A stretch of DNA of 64,000 nt, from positions 434,159 to 498,158 of the forward strand of contig JAMPAU010000001.1 in the NCBI GenBank assembly GCA_023667045.1. The letters run 5' to 3'. This DNA is from Ruminococcus flavefaciens (GTDB taxonomy: Bacteria; Bacillota; Clostridia; Oscillospirales; Ruminococcaceae). This document shows positions 44,101 to 52,955 of the stretch, one piece after another. The position numbers were made by a program, and so were the translations under genes. Position 1 is the stretch's first letter; each line of letters opens with the position of its first letter. The notes under the pieces were generated by a model. It was given only the letters and a program-made list of their open reading frames with translations, was not told the origin of the DNA and did no database searches.

Positions 44101-46816
44101 CTTTTATTATCCAGTATAAAGCACCATTATTTTTATTATAATCGTCACATAAAGAGGCGTTTTCTACTTTGTCATTTGTGAGATACCATGCTTCTTTTGT
44201 GGCATTGTAATGTATAGCACCACTGACTGTATTAGATACAGAACAAAGTATACCCGGAGCTGTAATATATGCACCGTTGCCGACATCGCCGTATATGGTA
44301 AACTCATTTGTGACCGATATTGAGCCGATATTTTCAACGTTCTGAGGTTTTGCATAATAAGTAAGGAGATATGTGTGCTTATCTTTGTCAAGACCGTAAT
44401 TCTCCGGAGTTAAATCAAATGATGTTTTGCCGTTGATGTCAATCCATACTGTTTCTGTCGGTATAAGGTCATTGAGACGGCTTATTGCTTTTTCGTCGTT
44501 TTCAGACTTTATAGAGTTTTTGTCTGTTTCGTCAAGGGTAAACTCCTCAATGCAGAGAAAACCAGTATAAGCCATATAATCAGTATTATTCATCTGACGG
44601 AAATTGTCATGCAGAGTGGCAGAAGACAAATCCCACGCACCGCCTTCATTTACGATAATCTGATACTGTCTGCTGTTTTTCGGCACAGTAAAATTTTCCG
44701 GCGGATTATTGTATTCTGAACCATTATAATTGCGTACATTGTCGCCTACTGCTATGCTTGTTTCATTGTCAAGGCTTACACCGCTTATCTTTCTTATCCA
44801 TGAACTCTGACGAATAGTATAATCCACAAAAGAGTCTTTAAATACATAAGCACTGCCCATACCATTATTGTCAAGATATATATTGGCTGTGTTCTTGAAC
44901 TGAATATCATTGTTTTCAGCAGTGAGGATATTTTTCAGTTTCATTGTATAGGTAAGCATTACAGCGTCCCCTGCTTTCAGTTCAGGGATAGTATAGCTTA
45001 ACTGTTTATTCTCGCCATATTCAATAGTCTGATATTGCGGTTCACGTTTCACCATAACAACCTTATTGTCTATTATTGTATATGTCTCATTTATGATTTG
45101 TACATTTACTGAATCGCTGTCAATAAAGTTTTTATATTCCGGCTTGATAATATCGTTTATTCTGACATCTTTCAGAGTATAGCTGTTGTTTGCCCACGAA
45201 ACCACACGGACTTTATAAGTGATTGTACCTGTACCTGTTTCGTCAATCTGTGGAGTACCGGATATTTCCTTTGTTACATCAAGGTTTGCAATCGGTGTAA
45301 AATAGCTGTCCGCAGTGTCTTTGGGGTATTCGCCGGAAAACAAATCAGCCTTGTTTGAGACAGTGCCTTTAGATTCACCGCCGGTATAGCCGTTGATGAG
45401 TTCAGCATAATAAGTCAGCACTCTTGTTTCACCCTTATCGAGAGTACCTATATTCCATTCCATGACATTATCATTCAAAGAAACTTTTCCTGCTCCGCCT
45501 GTTCTTGTTTCGTATGGAGTTACTCCGTTTTTGCTGTTGCCGAGCGTATATGGATTGGCGGTTATTTCTGCATAACTTACATACTTATTGTTTGCCGTGA
45601 AAGTATCTTTAACAATAATATTCTTAATGTCAAAATCTTCTTCCATTGACTGCACAGTAAGAGTATATTCAAGGTAGTCCTTATTGCCAACACTTACTAT
45701 ATTTTTGCTTATGGATTTTTCAACTGTCACTTTTCCGTACTTTTCGGGAAGGTCATCTTCAAAGTCAAGCACTTTTACATTAAGCTCCGGCAAATCTATT
45801 TCATTGCCCTCAGAACTTAGCTTACGCCATTCCACTTTACCGTAAACATAAAATGTACCGCTCATAGTAGGATTTTCTTCTTCTGCTTCATGCTTTTCTA
45901 TAAAGTCATCATATATAGTGACAAGAATTGTACCGTTTTTTACAGAAATACGCCCTGCAATTTCTTCCTCTTCTTCTCCGCCGACCTTTTTAGTATAGAT
46001 AAGGTTATTGTCTTCCAAAGCCAGCCATTCCGGTACTCTGTCCCTAAGAACAAGCTTATTATCATACTGTGCAAGATTTTTTACCAAACCAAAGTTATAA
46101 GAAACATCAAGACGGTATTCTTTAGCAATAGGAATATCATTATTATTTTGGTCAGTTATTTCAATCAATTTGTTATATTCGTCTCTGTATTTTAGTGAAA
46201 TTGCAGTTATGTATGGTGTAATATCGCAAGCATTACCAATATCAATATCATCTGCCGGAGGTGCATTAGCGTTCTGAGGCTCATAGAAATCCGCATCGTC
46301 ATAAGCAATCTCCTGCACGGCATACTCTGCCGGACTTTCTGCCGGAGTATTGACTGGTTCGGGAGATACTTCATTACATTGTGCCGTATGAACGTGAGCG
46401 TTTTTTCCACAGATAAGAACTTCCGTCTCGCCGTATTCTTCTGTGCTACTGAAACACTGTTCGCTGTGCTGATGAACTGTAACTCCGCATATTATTGTAT
46501 TATTCTCGTCATAACAATTTTCGTCATGCGTATGCGAATATTCCTCAATGGGACATATGAGATTATCGTTTTCATAGCAGAAAGTATCATGTATATGTGC
46601 CGTTTTTCCGCTGTCGGACATATTGCAGACAAGAACATTTTTTCCGGCAGTACTGCACAGTCTAAAGCACTCACTGGTATGTATATGCTCATCAGTACCG
46701 CATACGGCGATATTAGACTTGCTGACCGCAGGCATAATTAAAATGTACAAAGTGGAAATAAAAACAAGAATGCCCAGTATTGTCAAAGCAATATAACTCT
46801 TTTTCCTATTTGTCAT
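41156..46816 (-). CDS. LPXTG-anchored adhesin with Cys/His repeats and Cna-B domain
   Basis: A wall-anchored surface protein of about 1886 aa. An N-terminal signal/transmembrane segment (about 8-30) is followed by a Cys/His-rich region (about 35-150) with four to six repeats of the form CGxxxHxHxxxC (TDEHIHTSEC, EYSHTHDENC, VHQHSEQC, NAHVHTAQC). These may bind zinc or form disulfides. A long series of beta-sandwich adhesin domains follows, including a ricin-like stretch in the middle. A Cna-B/SpaA domain sits near residue 1650-1740 (HLIKTENGNDAKFLAGAKFEL, YYIKEISAPSGYEL), a type that forms isopeptide bonds. The sorting signal LPITG, a hydrophobic helix and the tail KKSSRKRN end the protein, so a class A/B sortase should anchor it. 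No sortase gene is in the window. It has its own consensus-like promoter and terminator. Confidence 0.9.
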   Translation of the reverse strand: MTNRKKSYIALTILGILVFISTLYILIMPAVSKSNIAVCGTDEHIHTSECFRLCSTAGKNVLVCNMSDSGKTAHIHDTFCYENDNLICPIEEYSHTHDENCYDENNTIICGVTVHQHSEQCFSSTEEYGETEVLICGKNAHVHTAQCNEVSPEPVNTPAESPAEYAVQEIAYDDADFYEPQNANAPPADDIDIGNACDITPYITAISLKYRDEYNKLIEITDQNNNDIPIAKEYRLDVSYNFGLVKNLAQYDNKLVLRDRVPEWLALEDNNLIYTKKVGGEEEEEIAGRISVKNGTILVTIYDDFIEKHEAEEENPTMSGTFYVYGKVEWRKLSSEGNEIDLPELNVKVLDFEDDLPEKYGKVTVEKSISKNIVSVGNKDYLEYTLTVQSMEEDFDIKNIIVKDTFTANNKYVSYAEITANPYTLGNSKNGVTPYETRTGGAGKVSLNDNVMEWNIGTLDKGETRVLTYYAELINGYTGGESKGTVSNKADLFSGEYPKDTADSYFTPIANLDVTKEISGTPQIDETGTGTITYKVRVVSWANNSYTLKDVRINDIIKPEYKNFIDSDSVNVQIINETYTIIDNKVVMVKREPQYQTIEYGENKQLSYTIPELKAGDAVMLTYTMKLKNILTAENNDIQFKNTANIYLDNNGMGSAYVFKDSFVDYTIRQSSWIRKISGVSLDNETSIAVGDNVRNYNGSEYNNPPENFTVPKNSRQYQIIVNEGGAWDLSSATLHDNFRQMNNTDYMAYTGFLCIEEFTLDETDKNSIKSENDEKAISRLNDLIPTETVWIDINGKTSFDLTPENYGLDKDKHTYLLTYYAKPQNVENIGSISVTNEFTIYGDVGNGAYITAPGILCSVSNTVSGAIHYNATKEAWYLTNDKVENASLCDDYNKNNGALYWIIKVDGTVNAGFSIDDIPVNDTTGYANHVFCPDSVAGIFRGSKDIDIAETYNKYGDMLADTQNFEKLTGNDSNFLIGHDQLKFKYKQIDITDIDQLDGKSFIIANVNGSGSLNATMGNTQAVHSSGTKGISVSNYLNIASSPYVAGNHIMGMPETIMWTFEKVKDNKFYIKNGSKYLEVKNSNVSLSDTPVELTVKLSPNKSGQIRILNNNACLTWAGIGGENMMFSAWGETNEDSRQISLIELTGDDYLWTSQNGYRATITFQKDIPLTDDEALYVIVRTVNHKEQDKTSHTNNRYGNQFQINDIIKGTEGTINKVEYIQRFAGSVMKTGEAVYSYDEKSDEWSVAYADGNFNRLNNVWDNFNRLGIKYNNTETSVKKYLEQVYGSGTYAEWYITANWDGTLSDTVDICDTLPENFEPICISLYDWTETQVKNPQYPEIPVLENDSNWQKNTTKMNVMHAYWSKNLRDFNYYYNQKTNQVRWRITNIVGEGDSDPDGVQNYNNSLGFIVICKVKDTDILMNGSNTVVENNVTIESGSFMDSDNDVICIDSGASLRKNFEGNTVTDNGNNNYQTSMTKIPFVIEVNPLEEKLSTSGILPLLIDKMSDRLEIDASTISVKYTDGTDVQGCSYVADGQTITFSGLLDERAIKISYMAKITKLKDSESANISNMVYWDGYDEPQNPQINNANMLFKSSGNINLLPHPKIHLIKTENGNDAKFLAGAKFELMNSNKQIIYSGITDSKGEIIFQNDNNNTPLDYDTIYYIKEISAPSGYELDSTEKCIVVLNTKTEQEFNGIENITFMYADDYGDYSNKGECEYKVKNEKKKIKLNKDFEGGSQINGIYSFGIYEGNNLDSTPLQTLTIEYSENSEPVYRLDGIAVKSPEFTCAQSGIQYTIYELCNDKPITQGSTAFMNGHTFEVSYSNNYVSLANNSITVTNRVIYYELPITGGKGTSIFYIISTPIIIAVVFLLVKKSSRKRNADS

Positions 46817-46851
46817 GTCACCCGCCCTTTCTTTAATTATTCGGCATATAC

Positions 46852-46880
46852 ATTTTAGCATATTTCACTAAAAAAGTCAA
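46852..46880 (-). promoter_or_regulatory. Promoter of the LPXTG adhesin gene
   Basis: Minus strand TTGACT (46880-46875), 17-bp spacer, TAAAAT (46857-46852), 35 bp before the start at 46816. Confidence 0.8.
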
Positions 46881-46910
46881 CTGTTTATGCACAAAATAAT
46901 GGATATAAAC

Positions 46911-46936
46911 AAAAAGTCCCGTAATACAGGACTTTA
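46911..46936. terminator. Small stem-loop between divergent promoters
   Basis: AAAGTCC (46913-46919) pairs with GGACTTT (46929-46935). It lies between two divergent promoters where no transcript should end, so it may be an insulator or a remnant. Confidence 0.4.
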
Positions 46937-46955
46937 TATAAATTTAGAAAACTAC

Positions 46956-46995
46956 TTGACTATTAAATATATTCTATGTTATACTAATCTTAGTA
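46956..46995 (+). promoter_or_regulatory. Promoter with overlapping palindrome before the DUF6273-like gene
   Basis: TTGACT (46956-46961), 18-bp spacer, TATACT (46980-46985). The palindrome TACTAATCTTAGTA (46982-46995) covers the -10 end and the start site and could be an operator. Confidence 0.65.
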
Positions 46996-47035
46996 AATAT
47001 ATCATTATTTAATATTATGTAAGGAGGAGTTTTTT

Positions 47036-47716
47036 ATGAGTGAAAGTTTCCGTCATGTTAAATTCGGCAACAAAATCTGGTATGTTTTAAAAGAAACACC
47101 GGAAAAAATTCTGTTAGCCGGTGATACATGGGAAAAGAATTATGTCTGGCAGGTAGACTTTTCCCATAATATTACTTCCGAAGGAGAGTATATCAGACTT
47201 TTCGAATATAAGAATTGTGAAGAATTTTTTAACAGCGTTCACATATATTTGAATGAGATGTATTATAACTCCAGCTTTTCAGAAGAAGACAAGAAACATA
47301 TCATAACTGTTGAAAACAAATACCCTGTTATCAGAAAAACTAAAGATGAACAGGGTACTAAAAAGAATATCTTTACAATGGAAAGCAAAGAAGACCGTGT
47401 TTTTCCTTTAAAATATGAAGATGTCCGTGATTTTGATACACATCAGTTAGGCTGTTTTCAATATGGCTATTGGTTTAAAGAATCAACACTTCTGCTTCCC
47501 CCAGTTTCAGACATTGATGAAAGACAACCAATTCCAGCAATTGAACGTTGGTGGGACGAGAGACGTGATGAAGGAGAGAAAGAACATTCAATATCAACAA
47601 GTTATACGTATGATGAGATGGTCGACCTAAGTTGTGCACGGGGTCTACGTGATTATTATGTTGTTCCGTGTGTATGGGTAGACGCTGAGACAAATCTGGA
47701 AGAATTTAAAAAGTAG
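47036..47716 (+). CDS. DUF6273-like protein with probable 3' frameshift
   Basis: A 226-aa protein without signal peptide. The sequence follows the DUF6273 plan: a start with KIWYVLKETPEKILLAGD, a middle with FFNSVHIYLNEMYYNSSFSEEDKKHI and DRVFPLKYEDV, and a tryptophan-rich end (YGYWFKESTLLLP). The family's role is unknown; members are common in gut Firmicutes and some bind or modify surface proteins. The last 12 codons are followed by a second copy of the same 35-bp sequence in another frame. One extra A in the five-A run at 47708-47712 would extend the protein to 47760 (adding VDAETDSEEFKNQAF), so the present stop may be a frameshift. GGAGGAG precedes the ATG. Confidence 0.7.
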   Translation: MSESFRHVKFGNKIWYVLKETPEKILLAGDTWEKNYVWQVDFSHNITSEGEYIRLFEYKNCEEFFNSVHIYLNEMYYNSSFSEEDKKHIITVENKYPVIRKTKDEQGTKKNIFTMESKEDRVFPLKYEDVRDFDTHQLGCFQYGYWFKESTLLLPPVSDIDERQPIPAIERWWDERRDEGEKEHSISTSYTYDEMVDLSCARGLRDYYVVPCVWVDAETNLEEFKK

Positions 47717-47747
47717 ATGCCGAGACAGATTCAGAAGAATTTAAAAA
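47678..47747 (+). repeat. 35-bp direct tandem duplication at a gene end
   Basis: GTAGACGCTGAGACAAATCT... (47678-47712) is repeated as GTAGATGCCGAGACAGATTC... (47713-47747), each ending in GAAGAATTTAAAAA. A 36-bp unit would keep the frame; the 35-bp spacing breaks it. Confidence 0.88.
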
Positions 47748-48980
47748 TCAGGCTTTCTGAAAAACACAGGTGACATTCATAAAATCATTTTCTGTTTCCG
47801 CAAAAATATCACCGTTCATTTTACGCATAAGCTGACGGCAGATATAAAGCCCCAGTCCGCTGCCGCTTTTATCCTTAGCATTCGTACCACGATGAAAACT
47901 CTCAAATATATGAATAATTTCATTGCTGGGCAGAGTGTTACCGCTGTTTTTCACTGTTATAAGCTGACAGCCGTCTTCCTCACGAAACAAAACTTCTATG
48001 CTTTTGCCGTCGCCGTATTTTATTGCATTTTCTATTATATTTTGCAGTACTTCGATACTTCTTTCAATGTCGCCTTTAATAATACAGTTGCTGTAGCTGT
48101 CAATGCTGAAATCGGTATGTATAAGTTTGAGCTTTTCGCTGTAATAATCGGAAATACGGCTTATCAGCTCCGAAAGATAAAATTCGCCGTTTTCAACCTC
48201 AAGGTGCAGAAAGTCTTCATTTGAGGCTTTTATAATCTGTGAAATATAGTCTTCTATTTCGTCGGCTTTTCCGTTTATGTTTTTGGCGATTTCAACCTGC
48301 TTTTTCTTTTCGGAGTACAGACCTTTTGAAAGTGCCATTGAGTAAAGTTTTATTGCGGAAAGTGGCGTTTTTATGTCATGTGAAAGAGACAGCAAAAGAG
48401 TTTTCTTTTCTTTCTGAAATTCAAGCTCACGTTTTTTCTGTTCTTCCATATTTTCACGGAGCAGGTCAATGCCCCATATGAATTTACCGAAAAAGCGGTT
48501 TTTTTCTGCCTTGACCGGTGCGGTAAGGTTACCCTTTGAGAGTTCATACGGAACGTTTACCAGCTTTTCAAAGGGTGCAAGAATCTTGGCTCGGATATAC
48601 AGCATTACTCCGATTATAACCGCCGACATAACAGCAAGAATTATATTTATATAGGTTATTATATTTTTATCAAACGATAAAATATTATAATCAAAGCGGT
48701 AAAGTTCGCCGTTTATTTCACGTACTACATAGTCACTGCCAAACTTATAGAAATTTTCCGGACTGTCTGAATATTCTGCAATTTCGGTTATGTATACGCA
48801 TTCCGAAAGGTCGGCAGAACTAAAAGAGCCGTTTTCAATAAGTACTGCCATTCTTTCAATTTCCACACGGTAGAGTCTGCTGTTGTCGGAATTTTTATTG
48901 ATAAGAATTAAATTTGCTCCTGCAAAAATTACTGCAATAAGCATAAGCACTACCGCAAAAATCCTGTTAAATGTTTTCAT
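47748..48980 (-). CDS. Two-component sensor histidine kinase
   Basis: A 410-aa membrane histidine kinase. Two transmembrane helices (about 7-27 and 105-128) bracket an extracellular sensor of about 75 residues; a HAMP-like linker follows (PFEKLVNVPYELSKGN). The H-box is LSLSHDIKTPLSAIK (His at about 205), and the ATP-binding domain shows the N-box NIIENAIKYGDG, G1 with KDKSGSGLGLYI and the final strand. It should phosphorylate the response regulator encoded upstream, whose stop overlaps its start (48977-48980). It is the last gene of an operon with an ABC exporter, a layout typical of antimicrobial peptide detection and detoxification modules. Confidence 0.92.
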   Translation of the reverse strand: MKTFNRIFAVVLMLIAVIFAGANLILINKNSDNSRLYRVEIERMAVLIENGSFSSADLSECVYITEIAEYSDSPENFYKFGSDYVVREINGELYRFDYNILSFDKNIITYINIILAVMSAVIIGVMLYIRAKILAPFEKLVNVPYELSKGNLTAPVKAEKNRFFGKFIWGIDLLRENMEEQKKRELEFQKEKKTLLLSLSHDIKTPLSAIKLYSMALSKGLYSEKKKQVEIAKNINGKADEIEDYISQIIKASNEDFLHLEVENGEFYLSELISRISDYYSEKLKLIHTDFSIDSYSNCIIKGDIERSIEVLQNIIENAIKYGDGKSIEVLFREEDGCQLITVKNSGNTLPSNEIIHIFESFHRGTNAKDKSGSGLGLYICRQLMRKMNGDIFAETENDFMNVTCVFQKA

Positions 48981-49642
48981 ACAAATTTATACCCCACACC
49001 CCACACTGTCTGAATATGCTCCGGTTTTTTAGGATTATTTTCAATTTTCTGCCTAAGCCACTTTATATGCACAGTAAGCGTCTGCATTTCAGAAAAACTA
49101 TCACTTCCCCATATCGTATTGAAAATGTAATCCTTGTTAAGCGTTTTACCCTTGTTTTCGACGAGCAGAAGCAGTAACTCAAATTCCTTTGCCGTCATAT
49201 TAACCGGAATATCATTTCTATAAACAGTTTTGTTTTCTTTATCAATCTTCAAATCGCCCTCTGTAATTTCATCGAGTGCATATCTGCGTTTAAAAATACC
49301 TGCGATTTTTGCAAGAAGAATGTCAATATCATACGGCTTTTCAATGTAATCGTCAGCACCAAGAATGAGACCGTTAATTTTATCGTCCTTGTCGGTTCTT
49401 GCACTTACTATCAGTATAGGTGCATTGCTGTTTTCACGGATTTTACTACATACCGCAAAGCCGTCCATACCGCCTGTAAGCGTCACATCAAGCACGATAA
49501 GCCTTGCCCCGTATTTTTCGTACAGGGACAAGGCTTTTTCTCCGCTTTCTGCAACCGATACCGTGTAATTTTCCGCACGCAGAAAATCACACAGCAGGGC
49601 TGACAGTTCTTTATTATCCTCAACAATCAGAATATCAATCAT
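48977..49642 (-). CDS. OmpR-family response regulator
   Basis: A 221-aa regulator with an N-terminal receiver domain (acidic pair in VEDNKEL, phospho-acceptor Asp in IVLDVTLTGGMDG, Thr/Ser in ILIVSARTD, Lys in YIEKPYD) and a C-terminal winged-helix DNA-binding domain (about 128-220, MTAKEFELLLLLVENKGKTLN...WLRQKIE). It probably activates the ABC transporter genes of its own operon. AAGGAG lies six bases before the start. Adjacent genes are the ABC ATPase (16 bp upstream) and the kinase (overlapping). Confidence 0.95.
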   Translation of the reverse strand: MIDILIVEDNKELSALLCDFLRAENYTVSVAESGEKALSLYEKYGARLIVLDVTLTGGMDGFAVCSKIRENSNAPILIVSARTDKDDKINGLILGADDYIEKPYDIDILLAKIAGIFKRRYALDEITEGDLKIDKENKTVYRNDIPVNMTAKEFELLLLLVENKGKTLNKDYIFNTIWGSDSFSEMQTLTVHIKWLRQKIENNPKKPEHIQTVWGVGYKFV

Positions 49643-49658
49643 AGGCTTCTCCTTTTTA

Positions 49659-50429
49659 TTACCAGCCCATTTCCATGAGCCAGTTATTTAAAGCACGCTC
49701 CCTCTCCCTCATCTGTGAGGTATCTTCGTACTTACCTATATTATACTCGCCTTTTATGTTTCCGTCAACTATATAAATCACTCTTGAGCATTTCGCAGCG
49801 ACTTTTGCATCATGAGTAACAAGCATAATAGTAGTACCTTCGGTGTTGTTAAGTTTTGTAAGTTCTTCCATAACTTCCTCAGAGGAATTGCGGTTCAACG
49901 CACCCGTCGGCTCGTCAGCAAAGATTATCTTCGGATTGTTTATCATGCTCCGACAGATACAGGCACGCTGTAACTGTCCGCCCGAAACTTCTGTTATGTC
50001 ATTGTCCGCAATGTTTATTATGTTCAGCTTACGCATAAGGGCTTCGCCTCTCTCGACAGTCTCCTTGCGTGTTTCGTTTATTTTCTTGGACTGGCAGGCA
50101 GGGAGAATTATATTGTCAAGAACGGTCAGATTTTTAAGCATATACATCTGCTGAAAGATAAAACCCATTTCGTCAAGCCTAAGTCCAGCAAGTTCTTTTT
50201 CTCCTAACTTTGCTATGTCCTTGCCACAGAACTGCACTTCTCCGGCGGTTATGCTGTCCATACCCGACACTGCATAAAGCAGTGTGGATTTTCCTGAACC
50301 GGAAGGTCCCATTACAGCAACCATTTCACCCTCGTCAATGCTGAAGTTAACGTTTCTGAGGACGTTGTTCTGACGTTTGTTTACTATATATGTCTTGCAT
50401 AAATCTTTTGCGGTTAATACTGTACTCAT
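49659..50429 (-). CDS. ABC transporter ATP-binding protein
   Basis: A 256-aa MacB/LolD-type ATPase. Walker A GPSGSGKST, Q-loop with FIFQQMYMLKNLT, signature VSGGQLQRA (Val in place of Leu), Walker B IIFADEPTGALN and the switch histidine in LVTHD. It energises the FtsX-type permease encoded 12 bp upstream. In this family such transporters often resist or sense cell-wall antibiotics and bacteriocins (Bce-like modules), although the permease here has two FtsX units with a large outer domain. AAAGGAG precedes the start. Confidence 0.95.
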   Translation of the reverse strand: MSTVLTAKDLCKTYIVNKRQNNVLRNVNFSIDEGEMVAVMGPSGSGKSTLLYAVSGMDSITAGEVQFCGKDIAKLGEKELAGLRLDEMGFIFQQMYMLKNLTVLDNIILPACQSKKINETRKETVERGEALMRKLNIINIADNDITEVSGGQLQRACICRSMINNPKIIFADEPTGALNRNSSEEVMEELTKLNNTEGTTIMLVTHDAKVAAKCSRVIYIVDGNIKGEYNIGKYEDTSQMRERERALNNWLMEMGW

Positions 50430-50441
50430 AAAAATTCTCCT

Positions 50442-52796
50442 TTATTCAATGTTGGTCGCTTCGGAAGTCTTTATTGTTCTTGTGTAAAGAGAGGTTATAC
50501 ACGCTGTGATTATTGTTACAGCAAAGATAACAGCAGGATAAACCAAGAATACAAGAAGCGGATTGATATTGAAATTTACGTCGGAAGCTCCCATCATTCT
50601 GAAAATCGGTGTTATACAAAGACTTGTCATCGGGACAGATGCTATACCGGCAAGAACCGCTGATACAAGTGCGGATATACCAAAACGCAGTGTATGCCAT
50701 TTTATTATTGTTCCGTTTCCGAATCCGATAGCCTTTAAAATGGCAATCTGGCTGTGTTCGTCGGATATGAATGAACGTTCAACAAGAATGGTTACAAGCA
50801 CAACCACAATAACTGTTATTGCTAAAAGAAGATACTGTACTGCTTCCATCATAGGAACTGCTGACAAACAGTCAATGCAGTATTCAGTAGCATTCATTGC
50901 TTCGGCATTATCAAAAAGATTTTCAATTCTTTCCTTGCGGTTTTCAATTTCTTTCTCTGACGGATTATCTGTAAAGTCAACCTGATAATTTCTCAAAACT
51001 GAAACAAATTTCATATCTGTAGGTGCTTCGTCGCTGAGTCTTACAATTTCGCCAAGCTGATTCATGGACTGGAAATATGCAGTAATTATGCAGTCGATTT
51101 TTTCAGTGCCGAAATCTATCGTTACGGTGTCGCCGATTTCAGCGTCGAGCTTTTCCGATACCTGTGGTGTTACTGCAATTTCATTTCTGTTCTGCGGAGC
51201 AGTTCCCTCATAATATTCGTATTCTTCGGCAGGTATATTAATACTCTGCGAACAGTTGAAAGAATAGTCGTTGCCTTTTGAAGTTATTTTGTATTTATAT
51301 TGAATATCAATACCGACTTCACACGGCATACCCTCCGCCGTAATCTTATCTGTAATTTCTTTTAAATTTTCTCTAACCTCATTTTCATTACTTGTAAATT
51401 CACCGATGATACCTGATATATAGATGTCACTTTTTGTACCGAAAAGATTCATAAGACTGGGGCTTTTCATAGTAGCAACGGTATTTACCAGTATAAGAAC
51501 AAAAAGCGTACAGATAAAGAACGAAATTATAACCGTCATGAAGCGTTTCGGCGAACTGAGAATATCGTTTACTGCCATATAAAATGCCGGTTTTGCTTTT
51601 GTCTTGCCGATTCTGAAAAAACTCTTTTTGCTGAAACGCTCGCCTTTCTGTCCGGAGCGTATAGCGTCAAGGGGTGTGAGTTTCTTAACCTTTCCGGTAC
51701 AGTTGTAGGCAAAAAGAAGAATAAGTGCCATAGTACCGATAGTGCTTAAAATATTTGTAATCATACTGGAGTCGTTGCCAAGTACCATGTTTTCGCTTAC
51801 TGATTTAAGCAACATATTGCCAAAAGGAATACTTGCGAAAATTCCGACAACACCGCCGATTACTGAAAGAATAAGATACTTTACTATATAAAGACCTCTG
51901 ATTTTGTGATTTTTAAGTCCGATAGCCTTCATAACGCCGATTTCTCTGTATTCTTCGGTAATCGTAAAGCCTATTGAGAATCGCAGTACAACAAATGATA
52001 CAATCATGAGGCATATACTTAATATAAGTACAATGAATGCAACAATCATGTCCATTACATAGCACAGTTTTAGAGTACTTCTTGCACCGTTAAACGCAAC
52101 TCCCTGTATATCTGAAATGACAGAAGTTAAAGCTGTTGTGTCGTCTGTTTCGATATAGGTGATTTCTCCATGAGAGAATGTATCTGCATTTTCGTCGGAC
52201 AGGAATTTGTCATAGTCCGCTTGATTGAACAGAAATCTTGTATTACCCATAAAGTCTGAACCCAGAAAAGCGTCCTTTGCCTTGCCTGCAATTTTAAAGT
52301 CTGCCTGAGTATCGCCAAGCTTAATTCTGATATTGTCACCAACCGCAAAGTCGTTGTTCTCCATGAACTTTCCGGCAATCATTACTTCGCCTTGTTTTAC
52401 TTCCGTAATGGGTTCGTTGTTTACGTCAAAGAATGTCAGCTTTGAATCTGATATAGACTGAAAAACCGGATTGTTTTTTGTCTCAACGTCTGTATCGTCG
52501 GTTCTTTTTACATTGCCGTTAGAGCCTAAAATAATCTTCTCCGTTTTATAGTTCTTTACGCATTCAGCCTTGTCAAGTACGGAAGATGTATTACTCGTGG
52601 AATCGTCATTCATTGCGATAATGACAAAATCCCCTACTCTTGCCTTGTCAAGATAATAGTCTGTGCCGTTCATTACTGTAAACACATTGTTCAGACCGCT
52701 TGAAACAAACATTACCGCAAGAATGATAAACAACAACAGTATTACATTCATTGTTTTCTTTCGTTTCAAGTCCTTTTTCAGTATATTCAGATACAT
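50442..52796 (-). CDS. FtsX-type ABC transporter permease
   Basis: A 784-aa membrane protein. An N-terminal transmembrane helix (about 17-38) precedes a MacB-like outer domain; a first FtsX unit with three helices lies at about 250-380, a second outer domain at about 440-650 and a second FtsX unit at about 660-780. It forms the membrane part of the exporter with the ATPase that follows. GGCGG precedes the ATG by seven bases. It is the first gene of the permease-ATPase-regulator-kinase operon. An extended -10 (TGATATAAT, TATAAT at 52832-52827) with a weak -35 lies upstream, which would suit activation by the response regulator. The substrate is not known; peptide antibiotics are a reasonable guess. 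Confidence 0.9.
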   Translation of the reverse strand: MYLNILKKDLKRKKTMNVILLLFIILAVMFVSSGLNNVFTVMNGTDYYLDKARVGDFVIIAMNDDSTSNTSSVLDKAECVKNYKTEKIILGSNGNVKRTDDTDVETKNNPVFQSISDSKLTFFDVNNEPITEVKQGEVMIAGKFMENNDFAVGDNIRIKLGDTQADFKIAGKAKDAFLGSDFMGNTRFLFNQADYDKFLSDENADTFSHGEITYIETDDTTALTSVISDIQGVAFNGARSTLKLCYVMDMIVAFIVLILSICLMIVSFVVLRFSIGFTITEEYREIGVMKAIGLKNHKIRGLYIVKYLILSVIGGVVGIFASIPFGNMLLKSVSENMVLGNDSSMITNILSTIGTMALILLFAYNCTGKVKKLTPLDAIRSGQKGERFSKKSFFRIGKTKAKPAFYMAVNDILSSPKRFMTVIISFFICTLFVLILVNTVATMKSPSLMNLFGTKSDIYISGIIGEFTSNENEVRENLKEITDKITAEGMPCEVGIDIQYKYKITSKGNDYSFNCSQSINIPAEEYEYYEGTAPQNRNEIAVTPQVSEKLDAEIGDTVTIDFGTEKIDCIITAYFQSMNQLGEIVRLSDEAPTDMKFVSVLRNYQVDFTDNPSEKEIENRKERIENLFDNAEAMNATEYCIDCLSAVPMMEAVQYLLLAITVIVVVLVTILVERSFISDEHSQIAILKAIGFGNGTIIKWHTLRFGISALVSAVLAGIASVPMTSLCITPIFRMMGASDVNFNINPLLVFLVYPAVIFAVTIITACITSLYTRTIKTSEATNIE

Positions 52797-52826
52797 ATTT
52801 CTACCGCCTTTCTATGTTGTGATTAA

Positions 52827-52855
52827 ATTATATCATGGAAATTATTAAATAATCC
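52827..52855 (-). promoter_or_regulatory. Extended -10 promoter of the ABC/two-component operon
   Basis: Minus strand GGATTA (52855-52850, weak), 17-bp spacer ending TGA, TATAAT (52832-52827). The poor -35 suggests activator dependence. Confidence 0.55.
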
Positions 52856-52892
52856 TTAAATCCTGCGTGAACTGTAAAATTTATATGAACAT

Positions 52893-52935
52893 AAAAAAAC
52901 CGAACCAAATTGTCATAAAAATACAATTGATTCGG
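52893..52935 (-). terminator. Terminator of the helicase-nuclease module
   Basis: On the minus strand CCGAATCAATTGT (52935-52923) pairs with ACAATTTGGTTCGG (52913-52900, one bulge), followed by a run of seven T. It ends the transcript 20 bp after the second gene. Confidence 0.88.
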
Positions 52936-52955
52936 CTATTTATATATTTTAATAA

